IMG/VR virus record: IMGVR_UViG_3300011244_000005
Location: 1 to 37,484 of that record
From: a virus
Reading direction: 5' to 3' (one strand)
Length of the DNA stretch: 37,484 bases
The position numbers and the translations under genes were made by a program. The notes under the pieces are model-generated. The model was not told the DNA's origin, made no database searches, and saw nothing but the letters and a program-made list of their open reading frames with translations. Every line of letters starts with the position of its first letter. Position 1 is the first letter of the stretch. Below are positions 1 through 8,850 of this stretch, piece by piece.

Positions 1-11
1 GGGCGCGAACG

Positions 12-43
12 GGTTTGCGAAGAAACGCGCGAGGTTTGCGAAG
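12..43. repeat. Direct repeat, two copies of an 11-mer 21 bp apart
   Basis: GGTTTGCGAAG occurs at 12-22 and again at 33-43, separated by an A-rich GAAACGCGCGA stretch. MuA-type transposases bind arrays of about 22-bp sites near phage ends, and known sites contain GAA..CGCGAAA-like sequence, so period and content are suggestive. Two copies are too few to be sure. Confidence 0.35.
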
Positions 44-120
44 GATCACGCCCGTCGCGGCTCGAATTGGCCGCGATTTGAGCGACTTCTAGGCGACCGT
101 GCAAGCCGAATTCGCGGACG

Positions 121-148
121 CTGCAGCTGCCGTGCACAACTGCTGCAG
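121..148 (-). terminator. Stem-loop after the last leftward gene
   Basis: CTGCAGC (121-127) and GCTGCAG (142-148) form a 7-bp inverted repeat with a 14-nt spacer, 5 bp beyond the stop codon of the last minus-strand gene. The position suits an operon terminator, but no T-run follows on the minus strand, so Rho-independent termination is not shown. Confidence 0.3.
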
Positions 149-153
149 GCGGC

Positions 154-471
154 TCACCACGTATAGACGGTGATCCAGGTGTCGCCCTGTTTAATTACGA
201 CCGGCTGAACCCGGCTCCGCAGGACCGTGCTCCTGGGGCTTTCGCCGGGCTTCTCAGCTCCACTCGTGGTCTCAGGTATCAACCATGGCGGCATGGCCGG
301 CGCTTGCGCCGCCTGAGCGGCCGGGGTTGCGCTGGGGGTCGGTGATGGCAACGGGGTAGCCGACGGCGATGCCGTGGGCGTCGGGGTTGTTGTCGGGCTG
401 GGATCTTGCGCGGGCAACGAGGCAACGCCAAGGAACGCGATCGCGGTGATGATGAGGATTGTTTGTTTCAT
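154..471 (-). CDS. Small secreted Pro/Thr/Ser-rich protein
   Basis: 105 residues, not assigned to a family. The N-terminus is a typical Sec signal peptide (MKQTILIITAIAFLGVASL, then AQ as likely cleavage site). It is followed by about 40 residues of Thr-Pro/Ser-Pro repeats, which should be an extended linker, and a short C-terminal part containing VVIKQGDTWITVYTW. I chose the ATG at 471 because the upstream codons to 540 are Pro/His-rich, lie inside the preceding gene and precede the obvious signal peptide. It is the last leftward gene, 4 bp after the similar gene 476-754. Export or an envelope role is inferred; it may be a fibre accessory factor or a host-derived cargo gene. Confidence 0.6.
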   Translation of the reverse strand: MKQTILIITAIAFLGVASLPAQDPSPTTTPTPTASPSATPLPSPTPSATPAAQAAQAPAMPPWLIPETTSGAEKPGESPRSTVLRSRVQPVVIKQGDTWITVYTW

Positions 472-475
472 GATT

Positions 476-754
476 TTAGAGGCCGTCTGGTGTGGGTGAT
501 GGTTGCGGGGTGGGAGTGGGCAGAATGGGCTGGGCGGCATTCACCGCGTCCTGGACCGATTGCTTGATGGGCACGCCCATTGCGATCAGCTCGGTCATCT
601 TCTGCTTCGCTCGCCGCGGATCGTAGTCCTTCACCTTCATTAGAGCTGTCTCCTTCTGCTTCGGATTGATCGAAGCAGCGTTTGGGGTGGGCGACTGTGC
701 GAGCAATGAAGCCGCGAGGGCGATGATGATAAGCAGAGTTGATGTCGTTTTCAT
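476..754 (-). CDS. Small secreted protein with Pro-rich C-terminus
   Basis: 92 residues. An N-terminal signal peptide (MKTTSTLLIIIALAASLLAQ) precedes a charged helical middle (about residues 30-75, rich in Lys, Asp and Gln) and a Pro/Thr tail ending PTPQPSPTPDGL. The same ingredients, signal peptide plus Thr-Pro stretch, appear in the next gene downstream, so the two look related in design if not in sequence. It lies 29 bp after the tail fibre gene in the same operon. No known function recognised. Confidence 0.6.
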   Translation of the reverse strand: MKTTSTLLIIIALAASLLAQSPTPNAASINPKQKETALMKVKDYDPRRAKQKMTELIAMGVPIKQSVQDAVNAAQPILPTPTPQPSPTPDGL

Positions 755-783
755 GGGATTGGGTCTGATGGGGTTTTAGTTTC

Positions 784-2880
784 TCAGGGTGCGTCGAGGA
801 GAATCTTATACGTCGCGCCGTTGATGCGGACGCTCAGGGTGCGATCGCTCGTCACTGCTTCGGTGGCCACGGCCGTTTCGGTGCGAATTCCGAGGGTGGC
901 ATTGCCGGCACTCAGATCCACGCTGTAGAGCTGCACCATGTCGGCGGGCGAAGTGGACGGCTCCGTCCCGTTGGCGATGCCGAGAACGTTGACGGCTGAC
1001 GTGCCGAAGGTTGTCGTCCCTATTCCGAGCTTGAATTGCGTATAGGTGTAGAGGTCGGTTGTTCGGAACACATCGGCCCCTGCGGTGTTTTTGACCGCGA
1101 AGCCGCGATTGCCGTCACCAGCGCCCGCGAAGTTGGCGATAACGTGATAGTCCGAGCCGGTGTTGCGCACCCCGAATCCCCAATTCGCGTCGCCTCCGAC
1201 GAACTGAAAGAATTGCTGCTGATCGTAGGTCACTCCCGTGCTGACCAGCGCCGGGGCGCTGATCGCGTGCGAGAACACGAATCTCTCGCTCGAATTAACC
1301 GTCATCGTTACGTCAGTGCCAGCCGGTGACGCTTCCCATCCGATTACGGCCGCATTTTCCAATCGCACCACTCCTGCGTCAGCTGGGTCGCTTCCGAAGG
1401 CAATGCTTGTCCCTGTCGCCGCTCCAAGGTTGGGCGTGGTGAATGAAGGGGATACGAGTTTCGCGTAACCTTGCCCAATCACAAAGGCCGTGGTGGCGAT
1501 CTGAGTGGTGTTTGTGTCGACGGCGGCCGTTGTTGAAAGCGGCGTGCCCGTGAAAGTGGGGGAAGCCAAATTTGCTTTCAGCGCAAGATCGGTGTCATCC
1601 ACCAGAATCCCATCCCGATCCCGGAACGTGTAAAAACGTGTGGAGGTGAGACCGATGAGGCGCAACGCTGCGCCGGCGCTAAGATCGTGTTTGAGGATCG
1701 TGACATCGTCCGCTTTCGTTACGCGAATAAAACCGCCGCCGTCGCCGGTGTCTCGACTTCTTCCTACGTCGAAAAAGGGACCGCCTTCATCAGCGAACCC
1801 GATGTTTGCTCCAGGGTTCATGTAGATGTCATCGAAGATCTTCTTCGAGAACCCGTCTGAGTATTTGAAGTCCGTGACAGTCACGACCCCAGAGCCCTCC
1901 CCGATAATGAACGCAACCGAGCCAGCATCAACGGGGATATCCTCCCCACCTGGCGTTTTCAGATTCGAGCTCGATACGAGAGTCGTAGCCCCGGTGAACC
2001 GCAAGATCCGCTCCTCGCCCAAACCAATCCCTGTGATGAGCGTGATCGGCGTTGTGCCGGTGATGTCGTATTGAATTCCCGTGGCCGCACCCAAGGCCAA
2101 CGTGCTCGCCGAAGCGACGGTGGAATCGGAGGTGGTCTTAACTCCGCCGCTGACGGTGGGTATGATCCCACTGGTGGACATGAAGGTGAACCGCGAAGGA
2201 CCATGGGTGCGGAACTCGAGTCCGCCAGTCGTAGCGCCCCAGCCAACCTTCGTGTGCATCATGAAGTTCACGGCCGCGGGAGCCTCGGTTTCGGTTGGTG
2301 AATCGGTGGTGCCGGCCGCAGTGCCAACCTTGAGGGTCATGCCGTTGTAGGTTTTGCCGCCGGTGAAGGCTTCGGTGCCGGCCAGAGTGGCGAACGTGCC
2401 GTTGTAGTTCGGCACCGTGTAAACGCGCGTCGTTGCGGTCGTGTTGCCGTCGACTTCAAAGCGAATCAGCTTGGTGGCGTCGCTCGAGCCTTTCATGAAG
2501 GTGGTGGCATCGCTGACGGGCAGGCCAGCCGCGACGATTGTGGCGGCGGTGTTGTAGCTGGAAGTGCCGTCCGTGGCGACCAGGATGTAGCTGGCGGGAG
2601 AAGGAAGACCGAGCGTCAAGAGGTTTAAGGCGGTGATGGTGGGTTCGGGGATGTTCGACCAATCGACCAGGTGGTCGCCGACTGTGACACCGTCGATTTT
2701 GAAATGTTTACCTGGGCCGAAGTTCGGGACGTTAATGACGTCTCCGGAGGGCTTGAGCATCAGGGGAACGTTGGTGGCGGGGGCCGCCTGCAAGGAAGAA
2801 TGCAGAAGGAAGAATGCAGAGAGCGCCAGGGCGCCAATGAATCGGGAGTTGGGTCTCATATATATAGGGATGGTTTTCAT
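784..2880 (-). CDS. Tail fibre / receptor-binding protein with signal peptide
   Basis: 698 residues. The start at 2880 overlaps the stop of the tail-tip gene as ATGA. The middle and C-terminal half have the repeats typical of phage fibres, notably ASPTFTGTP followed by TTQIATTAFV, then a second SPSFTTPNLG unit, with many Ala/Gly/Thr-rich beta-type segments. The C-terminus (LSVRINGATYKILLDAP) resembles the end of many fibre proteins. Unusually the protein begins with a good signal peptide (hydrophobic core around residues 12-28, cleavage probably near LQAAPA), which is not expected for a protein assembled on the virion in the cytoplasm. It lies downstream of the tip protein, where receptor-binding genes usually sit. 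Host-range role is inferred from family and position. Confidence 0.75.
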   Translation of the reverse strand: MKTIPIYMRPNSRFIGALALSAFFLLHSSLQAAPATNVPLMLKPSGDVINVPNFGPGKHFKIDGVTVGDHLVDWSNIPEPTITALNLLTLGLPSPASYILVATDGTSSYNTAATIVAAGLPVSDATTFMKGSSDATKLIRFEVDGNTTATTRVYTVPNYNGTFATLAGTEAFTGGKTYNGMTLKVGTAAGTTDSPTETEAPAAVNFMMHTKVGWGATTGGLEFRTHGPSRFTFMSTSGIIPTVSGGVKTTSDSTVASASTLALGAATGIQYDITGTTPITLITGIGLGEERILRFTGATTLVSSSNLKTPGGEDIPVDAGSVAFIIGEGSGVVTVTDFKYSDGFSKKIFDDIYMNPGANIGFADEGGPFFDVGRSRDTGDGGGFIRVTKADDVTILKHDLSAGAALRLIGLTSTRFYTFRDRDGILVDDTDLALKANLASPTFTGTPLSTTAAVDTNTTQIATTAFVIGQGYAKLVSPSFTTPNLGAATGTSIAFGSDPADAGVVRLENAAVIGWEASPAGTDVTMTVNSSERFVFSHAISAPALVSTGVTYDQQQFFQFVGGDANWGFGVRNTGSDYHVIANFAGAGDGNRGFAVKNTAGADVFRTTDLYTYTQFKLGIGTTTFGTSAVNVLGIANGTEPSTSPADMVQLYSVDLSAGNATLGIRTETAVATEAVTSDRTLSVRINGATYKILLDAP

Positions 2881-5800
2881 GGAGTGGTGCGGGCGACGGC
2901 TACGGTGATCGTGACGTCGTCGAAGAAGGCCTGGGAGTTGTGGTCGCTGGGACTGAAGACGTCGTAGATGGCAAAGCGGTAATACCAGGTGCTGGCCGGA
3001 GGTTGGGGAACGCTGAACGAAGTCTCGGAGCCGTCGTGGATGAGCTCGACGCCGGGAGGGAGATTGCCGTCGATTATCTCTACTTCGAAATCGGGATCGA
3101 GTGAGCGCCACATGGCGATGCCGGCATAATCGAGATCGCCCACGGCGGGCTCGATGAAGCGGTAGTCGATCCGGTCGGCGCCAACCTGAGCGGTGCCCCC
3201 CAGGGAATGGCTCTGCGGGTTGCTCACCAGTATTTCGAGCCAATCGGTGTAGCCGAGCGCGCCATCGTGCTTGCGGTAAACGGCGCGAACACCCCAATGA
3301 AATTCTCGGCGCCGGCCGTCGGTGGAGTTGACGTTCTCTTCGTAGGAAAAGATGTACTCGGGCACGGCGCTATTAGCGGTCCAGACGCTGTCGCCGGAAA
3401 CGGGATCGCGGGCGCGGAGTTCGAACCGGACAAACTGATCGGCAAACGGGCTCCCGCCGCCAACAGAGAGTCCGCCGGTATCGAGGGTGAGAAGGATGTT
3501 CTCGCCGGTGCCGCTGGCCGCGATGCGGTAGTAGAGCTCGTTATCCGGATTGAAAAGAATGGGAACGCCACCCGTGGGCGGAGTGGCGGATCCGGCCTGC
3601 ACCACGCCGACGAGGATGTTCTCGCCGGTGCCGGAAGCTAGGACGGTGTGCCAGAGCGCGGTGTCGGGATTCCAGACGGCCGGCGCGCCAGTGACCGGCG
3701 CAGTGAGCGATCCGGCAGCGCGAACGGCCGGCCCGATGATGTTTTCGCCGGTGCCGGTGGCAATGAGATCGTGCCAGAGGCCGGTGTCCTCGTTGAACGC
3801 GGCGGGCGGAACGCCAGGCACGCCGATGATGCCGAGGCCGGAGATGTCGTAGAGGCTCCAGCGGAAGCGCGGGTTGCGTCCCTCGAAAGTGTAATCCTCG
3901 CCCTGACCCCAGATCTCGAGGTTGTTCAGAAGGAACGGGCCATCGCCAAAGGTGTGGGCGATGGAGTCGGCCTCGGCCAGGTCGATATTCTGGGTTGCGG
4001 TGTAGGACTGGAGCTTGAAGTAAACGGTGGCGCCGGGATCGAAGATGGCGTGGCCGATCGCGTTGACTTGCGATCGGAAGACGAACCAAACTTCGTCATC
4101 GATCGAGTGAGCGGCCTGCACGCTGCCGTAGCAGCCGCGGCGGAGGTAGACGCGGAAGCGGCCGTCGCCGAGCGCTTCAATCTCGCCCACGGACATGATC
4201 TCGTTCCCAGCCCAGACGAGGAGGGTCATGTCATCGCGCTGCTGATCGCTTTGGGAAACGATGGTGGCGAGGTCGCGCCCGTAGAGATCGACTACCATTC
4301 CGACCGTGGTATCGACGACGTCGGTGTCCTCGGGGTAATCTTCCGCTTTAATCTTGGCGCGGACGGCGAAATAGCTTTGCTGCTCCACCTGGTCGTAGGT
4401 TTCGTCGTCGGTGGAAACGTAGGTGCGGAACCCGATGACATGCGAACTGGGGCGCTCCGCCAGGATGGCGACCTGGATGCCGGCGGCGTCCTTGAGCGGA
4501 CTAGGGAGTTCGACGATGCGGGCGTGGGCGATCGCGAACGCTTCGATGTTGAAGTCTTCGTCCTTGGGCGCGGGCGGCTGAATGTAGATGTGATCCCAAT
4601 CGGCCAGCTCGACGATGTAATTGAGCTTGGCCAATCCCTCGCCGGCCGCCGGACCCTTCTTGTTCGTGCAACGCATGAGCATCGTTAGGCCAAAGCTGGT
4701 GGAGAGAAGTTTGAATCGCTCGCCGGGGAGGAGGTCGCGGACGCTTTCCCAGAGGAAGCCATTGGAGCCGGACCCGCCGCCGACCGAGCCGAGCATCATC
4801 CCGCGCTCGGTGACGAAACGCTGGGCGAGTTGCGGATCGATGATATCATCACGCCGCTGGCGGTCTGGCCGAATCTCGCCCTCCTCGTCGTCACCCACTT
4901 TCAACATTTCGATGGCAGCCAAGTGGCGGTAGCTCTCAGTGTCATCGGTGAACCATTTTAGACGATTGGGGAAGACGACATCGAAGTGGGTTTTGATGTC
5001 CTCGTCGGTGCCAGGTGTGATGTTCGGTTCGCCGCCAGCGATGTCGTTGCTGTCGAGCTCCAGGAGACCTTCCTGATCGATGTCGCCGTGGTCGAAGTAG
5101 CCGGCCTTAAGGACCGAACCGTCGCGGCAGAAAAAGCCGTCGTAATTCTCCAGGAAACCGGCAGCCCAGGCACGGACTGGCTTGGCTTCGCGCAAGACCG
5201 GGGCGACGTAGATGCCGGAAGTGTTCAGGCTGTTCTTGGTGGCGATGAAGCTGGCGCTATCGAGCGCGCTTTCGGGCATACCGGCGCCAATTAACTTGTC
5301 AGTGAGAAGCTCGTACGCAGGGCCCATCGGGTTGACGCCGGCGACGGTGGTCTCGAGGCGGGTGTCGCCGAAGAATTTGCAGCCGCGGGCGAGGACGGCC
5401 GCCACGTTCGGCATGTTAGGCGAACTGCCGAGGAAGAAATTCTTGAAGACGAAATAGCAATTGTTGCGATAAGCCGGATGGAAATCGTAGTGGCCGGCGT
5501 AAGGATTCGCGACGCCTGGCGGCGGGTCATCGCCTTCCCAAGGCTCGCCTTCGGCATCGAGCGCGGGCCAGGTGGAAATGACGCGCGGATCCACGCCGGG
5601 CGGAACCACGGACTGGCGCGGGTAGAGGATGAGGTTATCGGTGGGCGAATCTTTCGTGCCCCAATAGACGCGGGCTTGCTGGCAATAGGTATCGAGGGTG
5701 AGCGCGGCATAATGGGCTCCACCGCTCCGGGCGAGCGGACCGGTGAAAGCGATTTCGTCGTTCACGAGGACGTAGAGACAGAAATCGACCGGGGCATCGT

Positions 5801-6059
5801 TCGGGCAGATGCAAGCGACGCCAGCGATATCCGCGTACCAATTATCCTTCGAGCCTGATGCGCCGACGCCTTTCTTGCCGCCCTGGCCGCCACTGGTGAC
5901 CTTGTGGAGGTTGTACATCGGCGAGATCCACGTAAGAGCGAGTTTGGCGACGCCGGCGAAGTACGGGACCGGAACGGCTTCCTGGTTGGAGGAAGTGTCG
6001 TAGCCGGAGATGTTCTTCAGCTTCTTCGGCGTTACCGGTTGCGCTGTCTGGCCGATCAT
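2877..6059 (-). CDS. Tail tip / central hub protein (gp15- and J-like)
   Basis: 1060 residues, the size of a host-specificity or central hub protein. Around residues 600-670 it has a segment ending in VYLRRGCYGSVQAAH, like the R-G-x-x-G-[ST] region of the GTA gp15/Phage-tail_3 group. The C-terminal half contains three repeats of about 40 residues and then fibronectin-like beta segments. The NlpC/P60 hydrolase and fused hub gene directly upstream (ATGA overlap at 6056-6059) and the fibre gene directly downstream (ATGA at 2877-2880) give the standard tail-tip order. It probably forms the tip that the fibre attaches to and that crosses the envelope. Family assignment rests on motif and context, not a search. 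Confidence 0.75.
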   Translation of the reverse strand: MIGQTAQPVTPKKLKNISGYDTSSNQEAVPVPYFAGVAKLALTWISPMYNLHKVTSGGQGGKKGVGASGSKDNWYADIAGVACICPNDAPVDFCLYVLVNDEIAFTGPLARSGGAHYAALTLDTYCQQARVYWGTKDSPTDNLILYPRQSVVPPGVDPRVISTWPALDAEGEPWEGDDPPPGVANPYAGHYDFHPAYRNNCYFVFKNFFLGSSPNMPNVAAVLARGCKFFGDTRLETTVAGVNPMGPAYELLTDKLIGAGMPESALDSASFIATKNSLNTSGIYVAPVLREAKPVRAWAAGFLENYDGFFCRDGSVLKAGYFDHGDIDQEGLLELDSNDIAGGEPNITPGTDEDIKTHFDVVFPNRLKWFTDDTESYRHLAAIEMLKVGDDEEGEIRPDRQRRDDIIDPQLAQRFVTERGMMLGSVGGGSGSNGFLWESVRDLLPGERFKLLSTSFGLTMLMRCTNKKGPAAGEGLAKLNYIVELADWDHIYIQPPAPKDEDFNIEAFAIAHARIVELPSPLKDAAGIQVAILAERPSSHVIGFRTYVSTDDETYDQVEQQSYFAVRAKIKAEDYPEDTDVVDTTVGMVVDLYGRDLATIVSQSDQQRDDMTLLVWAGNEIMSVGEIEALGDGRFRVYLRRGCYGSVQAAHSIDDEVWFVFRSQVNAIGHAIFDPGATVYFKLQSYTATQNIDLAEADSIAHTFGDGPFLLNNLEIWGQGEDYTFEGRNPRFRWSLYDISGLGIIGVPGVPPAAFNEDTGLWHDLIATGTGENIIGPAVRAAGSLTAPVTGAPAVWNPDTALWHTVLASGTGENILVGVVQAGSATPPTGGVPILFNPDNELYYRIAASGTGENILLTLDTGGLSVGGGSPFADQFVRFELRARDPVSGDSVWTANSAVPEYIFSYEENVNSTDGRRREFHWGVRAVYRKHDGALGYTDWLEILVSNPQSHSLGGTAQVGADRIDYRFIEPAVGDLDYAGIAMWRSLDPDFEVEIIDGNLPPGVELIHDGSETSFSVPQPPASTWYYRFAIYDVFSPSDHNSQAFFDDVTITVAVARTTP
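3490..3830 (-). repeat. Three in-frame repeats of 40-41 codons in the tail tip gene
   Basis: The block encodes three units, each with a [FW]N-x-D-[TN]-x-L-[WY] core followed by ASGTGENI or ATGTGENI. The shared DNA segment encoding Gly-Glu-Asn-Ile recurs at 3495, 3615 and 3738, giving spacings of 120 and 123 bp. The units differ at many codons, so this is an old duplication or a recombination-prone array. Copy number may vary between relatives. Confidence 0.75.
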
Positions 6060-6709
6060 GGAACCACCTCCTCGCTGCGCTCGCGAATAGTCACAGGTGT
6101 CTCGACTTCGCTCGACATGACAACAGGGAGGGCTCTCGCCCGGAAGGCGGCGACCAGATGCTCGCGATAGTTTCGAGCGTCGATAGTGGCTTCAGTAACG
6201 CCGTCAGGTGCTGCGCAATGAATGGCGGCGGTGCCGCGCATCATGATGAAGAGATGATAGAGACCCTTCCCGGTTTTCAGGATGCAGATGTCGCCCGGCA
6301 TCACGGGGATCGGATCCGAGCTTGTGAAATCAAATTCACGAATTTCGTTCGCGTCGAGCTCGGCGAAGTGGGCGGCCAGGACCGCGCTCTGCGAATCATC
6401 GTCGAGGCCGCGAAAATAATTGACCATGCGCTCATTGAGGACGTGGCGGGAAATGTCGCGCTTTCTCCGCTCGAACTTAAATTTCGGAACGACGCCGGAT
6501 TCGAACATCACGATCTCGGGGAGAGCGCTGCAATCCATCCCGCCAGTCTTGCCCTTGGCGCGGCTACCGAAATGCCATGGAGTGCCGAGGCAGGAGTCGC
6601 AGGAGGCGAGGAGGCGATCGACGGCAACGGGGTCGTCGAAATACCATGGGTCGGATCGATCACGAGCAGGAGCAAGATCACGAGCAGGAGTGGGATTCGC
6701 TTCGCTCAT
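6056..6709 (-). CDS. NlpC/P60-type tail peptidoglycan hydrolase
   Basis: 217 residues. A papain-like NlpC/P60 fold is indicated by LGTPWHFGSRAKGKTGGMDC, where Cys60 in the D-C-S motif is the expected nucleophile, and by MPGDICILKTGKGLYHLFIM around 137-156, where His152 is the expected base. This matches the gp14-type hydrolase of gene transfer agents and siphophages, which opens peptidoglycan locally during DNA entry. ATGA overlaps on both sides tie it to the hub gene upstream and the tip gene downstream. The last 20 residues (VMSSEVETPVTIRERSEEVV) look like a variable tail. Confidence 0.8.
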   Translation of the reverse strand: MSEANPTPARDLAPARDRSDPWYFDDPVAVDRLLASCDSCLGTPWHFGSRAKGKTGGMDCSALPEIVMFESGVVPKFKFERRKRDISRHVLNERMVNYFRGLDDDSQSAVLAAHFAELDANEIREFDFTSSDPIPVMPGDICILKTGKGLYHLFIMMRGTAAIHCAAPDGVTEATIDARNYREHLVAAFRARALPVVMSSEVETPVTIRERSEEVVP

Positions 6710-8838
6710 CCTTTCTTGCCTCCAGCGTTGTGGGCGACTTCGCCGATGTTGGTGCTCGGGTCCTTGATCGGCATGTAGGGATAGCCACGGAAATTTTCGG
6801 CACTGCCGGCCATGGCGATGAATTGCTCGAGGCTGCCGTTAGTGCCGGGATAGAGAGTGATGGCCTGGGCGTCGACGGCGTTCCAGAAACGTTTGTTGAC
6901 CGTGATCTCGAGGCGGCCGGAGCCGTTCACTTCGGAATGGAGAATGGGGCGGCGCTCGAAGTTCGCGCCGACGCCGGTGGCGCAATAGCCGGGGGCGAAG
7001 TAATCCTCGTCTTCGTCGGAGCCTTCGTTCAGCTCGATGACGGTGTTGTCATCCGGGTCGCCGCGGAAGGTGCAGGCGACGGCGAAATCTTCCTTATCCA
7101 CCCCGGAGTAGGGGGAGTAGATGGCGACGTTATCGGTCTTCTGGAAATAGACGCGCGGGATACGGCTATCACGGAACCAGCGAACAACCGCGCGCCAATC
7201 CTTGCCGGTCAAGTTGGGTTTAGTGACGCGGCCGGAGAAGAGGATTTTCGCGTAATCATCCTCGGGGTCGGCTGCGTTGATTTCGATGATCCGGAGGGAG
7301 AGCGGGCCTTCGAGGGTGTAAGGGAAAAGGCCGGCGAGCGGGTTGCCGGGAAAATTTCCGCCCCAGCTGGTGATCTCGCATTCTTCGCGCTCGAGTTTCA
7401 TGCCGCTCTCGGGGGAGCCGTGCGAGTAAGGGGCGGGTGTCCACGAAGCGGGGCCGGGCACGTCGATAAGGGGATCGTCGCTGGCGAAGGCGATTGTGTT
7501 CTCGTAGCTGGTGAAACGCTGGATCTGCGGGGTGGGCAGCTCTTTGGTGAACTCGTAAAGGTGAGCGGGCTCGATGACGTTGTCGGCGGGCGTGACGTAT
7601 TCGTCTGGCACCTCGACGAACTTGATTCGGCAGCGGGCGCGCTGCGGGGTGGCGTATTCCCAGGTGATCGACGGGCTGGCGAACCGGGCGAAAAGGAGAT
7701 GACTGAGCCGGGTTATCCGCCGGAGATGGGTCTCGGCAACGTCGACCTCCATGAAAAGGTTGTTGCCGAGAACGTGATCGATCTTCTTGGCTGAGACGAC
7801 GCCGGGCTCGATGAGGGCAATGTAAGGATCGCCGGGGTGGATCGGACGATCCGGGTCCGAGTAAGCGTTCGATTCGACGGGAATCACATCCTCGCTCCCG
7901 GCCTGTGGAAGATCGGCCGTGATGACCATGTCCTGCCGGAAGGTGGGGACCATGAAGGGCTTCACGGGCCCGAGCCGGTTCATGAAGAGGTTTTCCGCTT
8001 TCGCGATCTCGGCGCGCGAGCGGCAAACGATTTCGAACTCAAGCCCTCGCCGGTTCGACTGGAGATAGGTGTAACTTTGTTCCTGGCGGAGGAACCCGAG
8101 CTGGCGGTAGATGATGTCCACCTCCGTCGTGTCGAGGACGCTCACCCAATTCGGCTCGATGTCCCAGACCGGGGTGGTGATGAAATTCGGGACCGCGAGG
8201 CCGCAAATCTGGTGGGCGACCGGATAGACGTTGAGCTTGCGCGCGTAGGTCGAATCCTCGCGAATCTTGAGAGCGCCCTCGACTTTTTGCGGAGTGCGTG
8301 AATCGAGCGTCGGACGTTCCTCGAGGCGACCGAAGAGGAGCGGATAGATGAGCGTGCCGGCGGGCCAGGCGAGGGTGGTGCCTGGCGCGGAAAGAGTAAG
8401 CGTGCTCGAGCTGATGGCGGTGACGGTGATGATCTCGTAAGTCCAGGCGTTCCAGGTAGCGGGTTCGGGGGCGAGGATGATCCACTCGGCGCCAGAGCGG
8501 ACGGGATTGTCGGATGTCTTTTGCAGAGTCGTTGCACCGATGATGCAGGCGCTCGACAGCTTGATTGCATCGTCCCAGAGCGGAACGGCGACAGGTTCGT
8601 CCTTGAGTCTCGTTAGGCCCTGGCGGAATTCGGTAGCGAAGCCGGCGTCCTTAAACCAAGGCGTGTACTCGAGGATGTAACGGGAGCTGCGGCCAAAGGT
8701 GCGGCGCTGTTCGCGGGCGCCGATGGCGGTCTCGATGTCAGTGAACGGAAGCGACGCCGTGATGCGCGGCCGAATTCGGCGATTCGGCTGAGCAAGAATT
8801 AGCGCGGTCGTTTCGCCGCCATAGTCAATGAACTTCAT
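6706..8838 (-). CDS. Fused tail hub/baseplate protein (gp12-gp13-like, BR0599-type C-terminus)
   Basis: 710 residues. The C-terminal third resembles the DUF2163/BR0599 family: an FSGRVTKP segment, then VAIYSPYSGVDKEDFAVACT, then a long beta-rich end. The N-terminal two thirds (ALILAQPNRRIRPRITASLP, repeated aromatic beta segments) take the place where GTA-like tails have a separate gp12-type protein (DUF2460). Position between tape measure and NlpC/P60 hydrolase supports a fusion of the two distal-tail proteins. One Cys of the usual BR0599 pattern is Ser here (PYSG), so a metal- or disulfide-dependent feature may be missing. The start at 8838 leaves a 12-bp gap after the tape measure gene. 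Confidence 0.65.
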   Translation of the reverse strand: MKFIDYGGETTALILAQPNRRIRPRITASLPFTDIETAIGAREQRRTFGRSSRYILEYTPWFKDAGFATEFRQGLTRLKDEPVAVPLWDDAIKLSSACIIGATTLQKTSDNPVRSGAEWIILAPEPATWNAWTYEIITVTAISSSTLTLSAPGTTLAWPAGTLIYPLLFGRLEERPTLDSRTPQKVEGALKIREDSTYARKLNVYPVAHQICGLAVPNFITTPVWDIEPNWVSVLDTTEVDIIYRQLGFLRQEQSYTYLQSNRRGLEFEIVCRSRAEIAKAENLFMNRLGPVKPFMVPTFRQDMVITADLPQAGSEDVIPVESNAYSDPDRPIHPGDPYIALIEPGVVSAKKIDHVLGNNLFMEVDVAETHLRRITRLSHLLFARFASPSITWEYATPQRARCRIKFVEVPDEYVTPADNVIEPAHLYEFTKELPTPQIQRFTSYENTIAFASDDPLIDVPGPASWTPAPYSHGSPESGMKLEREECEITSWGGNFPGNPLAGLFPYTLEGPLSLRIIEINAADPEDDYAKILFSGRVTKPNLTGKDWRAVVRWFRDSRIPRVYFQKTDNVAIYSPYSGVDKEDFAVACTFRGDPDDNTVIELNEGSDEDEDYFAPGYCATGVGANFERRPILHSEVNGSGRLEITVNKRFWNAVDAQAITLYPGTNGSLEQFIAMAGSAENFRGYPYMPIKDPSTNIGEVAHNAGGKKG

Positions 8839-8850
8839 GGGAGAGGTTCA

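Larger units (their letters stand above)
1..153. other. Non-coding left edge
   Basis: No convincing gene. The stretch follows the last leftward gene and holds a short direct repeat (12-43) and an inverted repeat (121-148). If the phage end is here, transposase-binding sites would be expected in this stretch. Positions 1-16 also match 9937-9952 inside the tape measure gene; the shared bases encode Asn-Pro-Phe-Ala-Pro on the minus strand, so this could be a recombination scar or coincidence. Confidence 0.5.

Noticed and set aside
2881-3297. Upstream extension of the tail fibre frame
   Set aside because: Arg-rich shadow within the tail tip gene; the real start is the ATG at 2880 in ATGA with a signal peptide.
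3648-4688. Long open frame on the plus strand over the tail tip gene
   Set aside because: GC-rich antisense shadow with skewed Gly/Val/Asp-rich composition and no motif; the minus-strand gene has family features and overlaps.
6577-7794. 405-codon plus-strand frame over the hydrolase and hub genes
   Set aside because: Antisense shadow across two real genes; no domain-like sequence.
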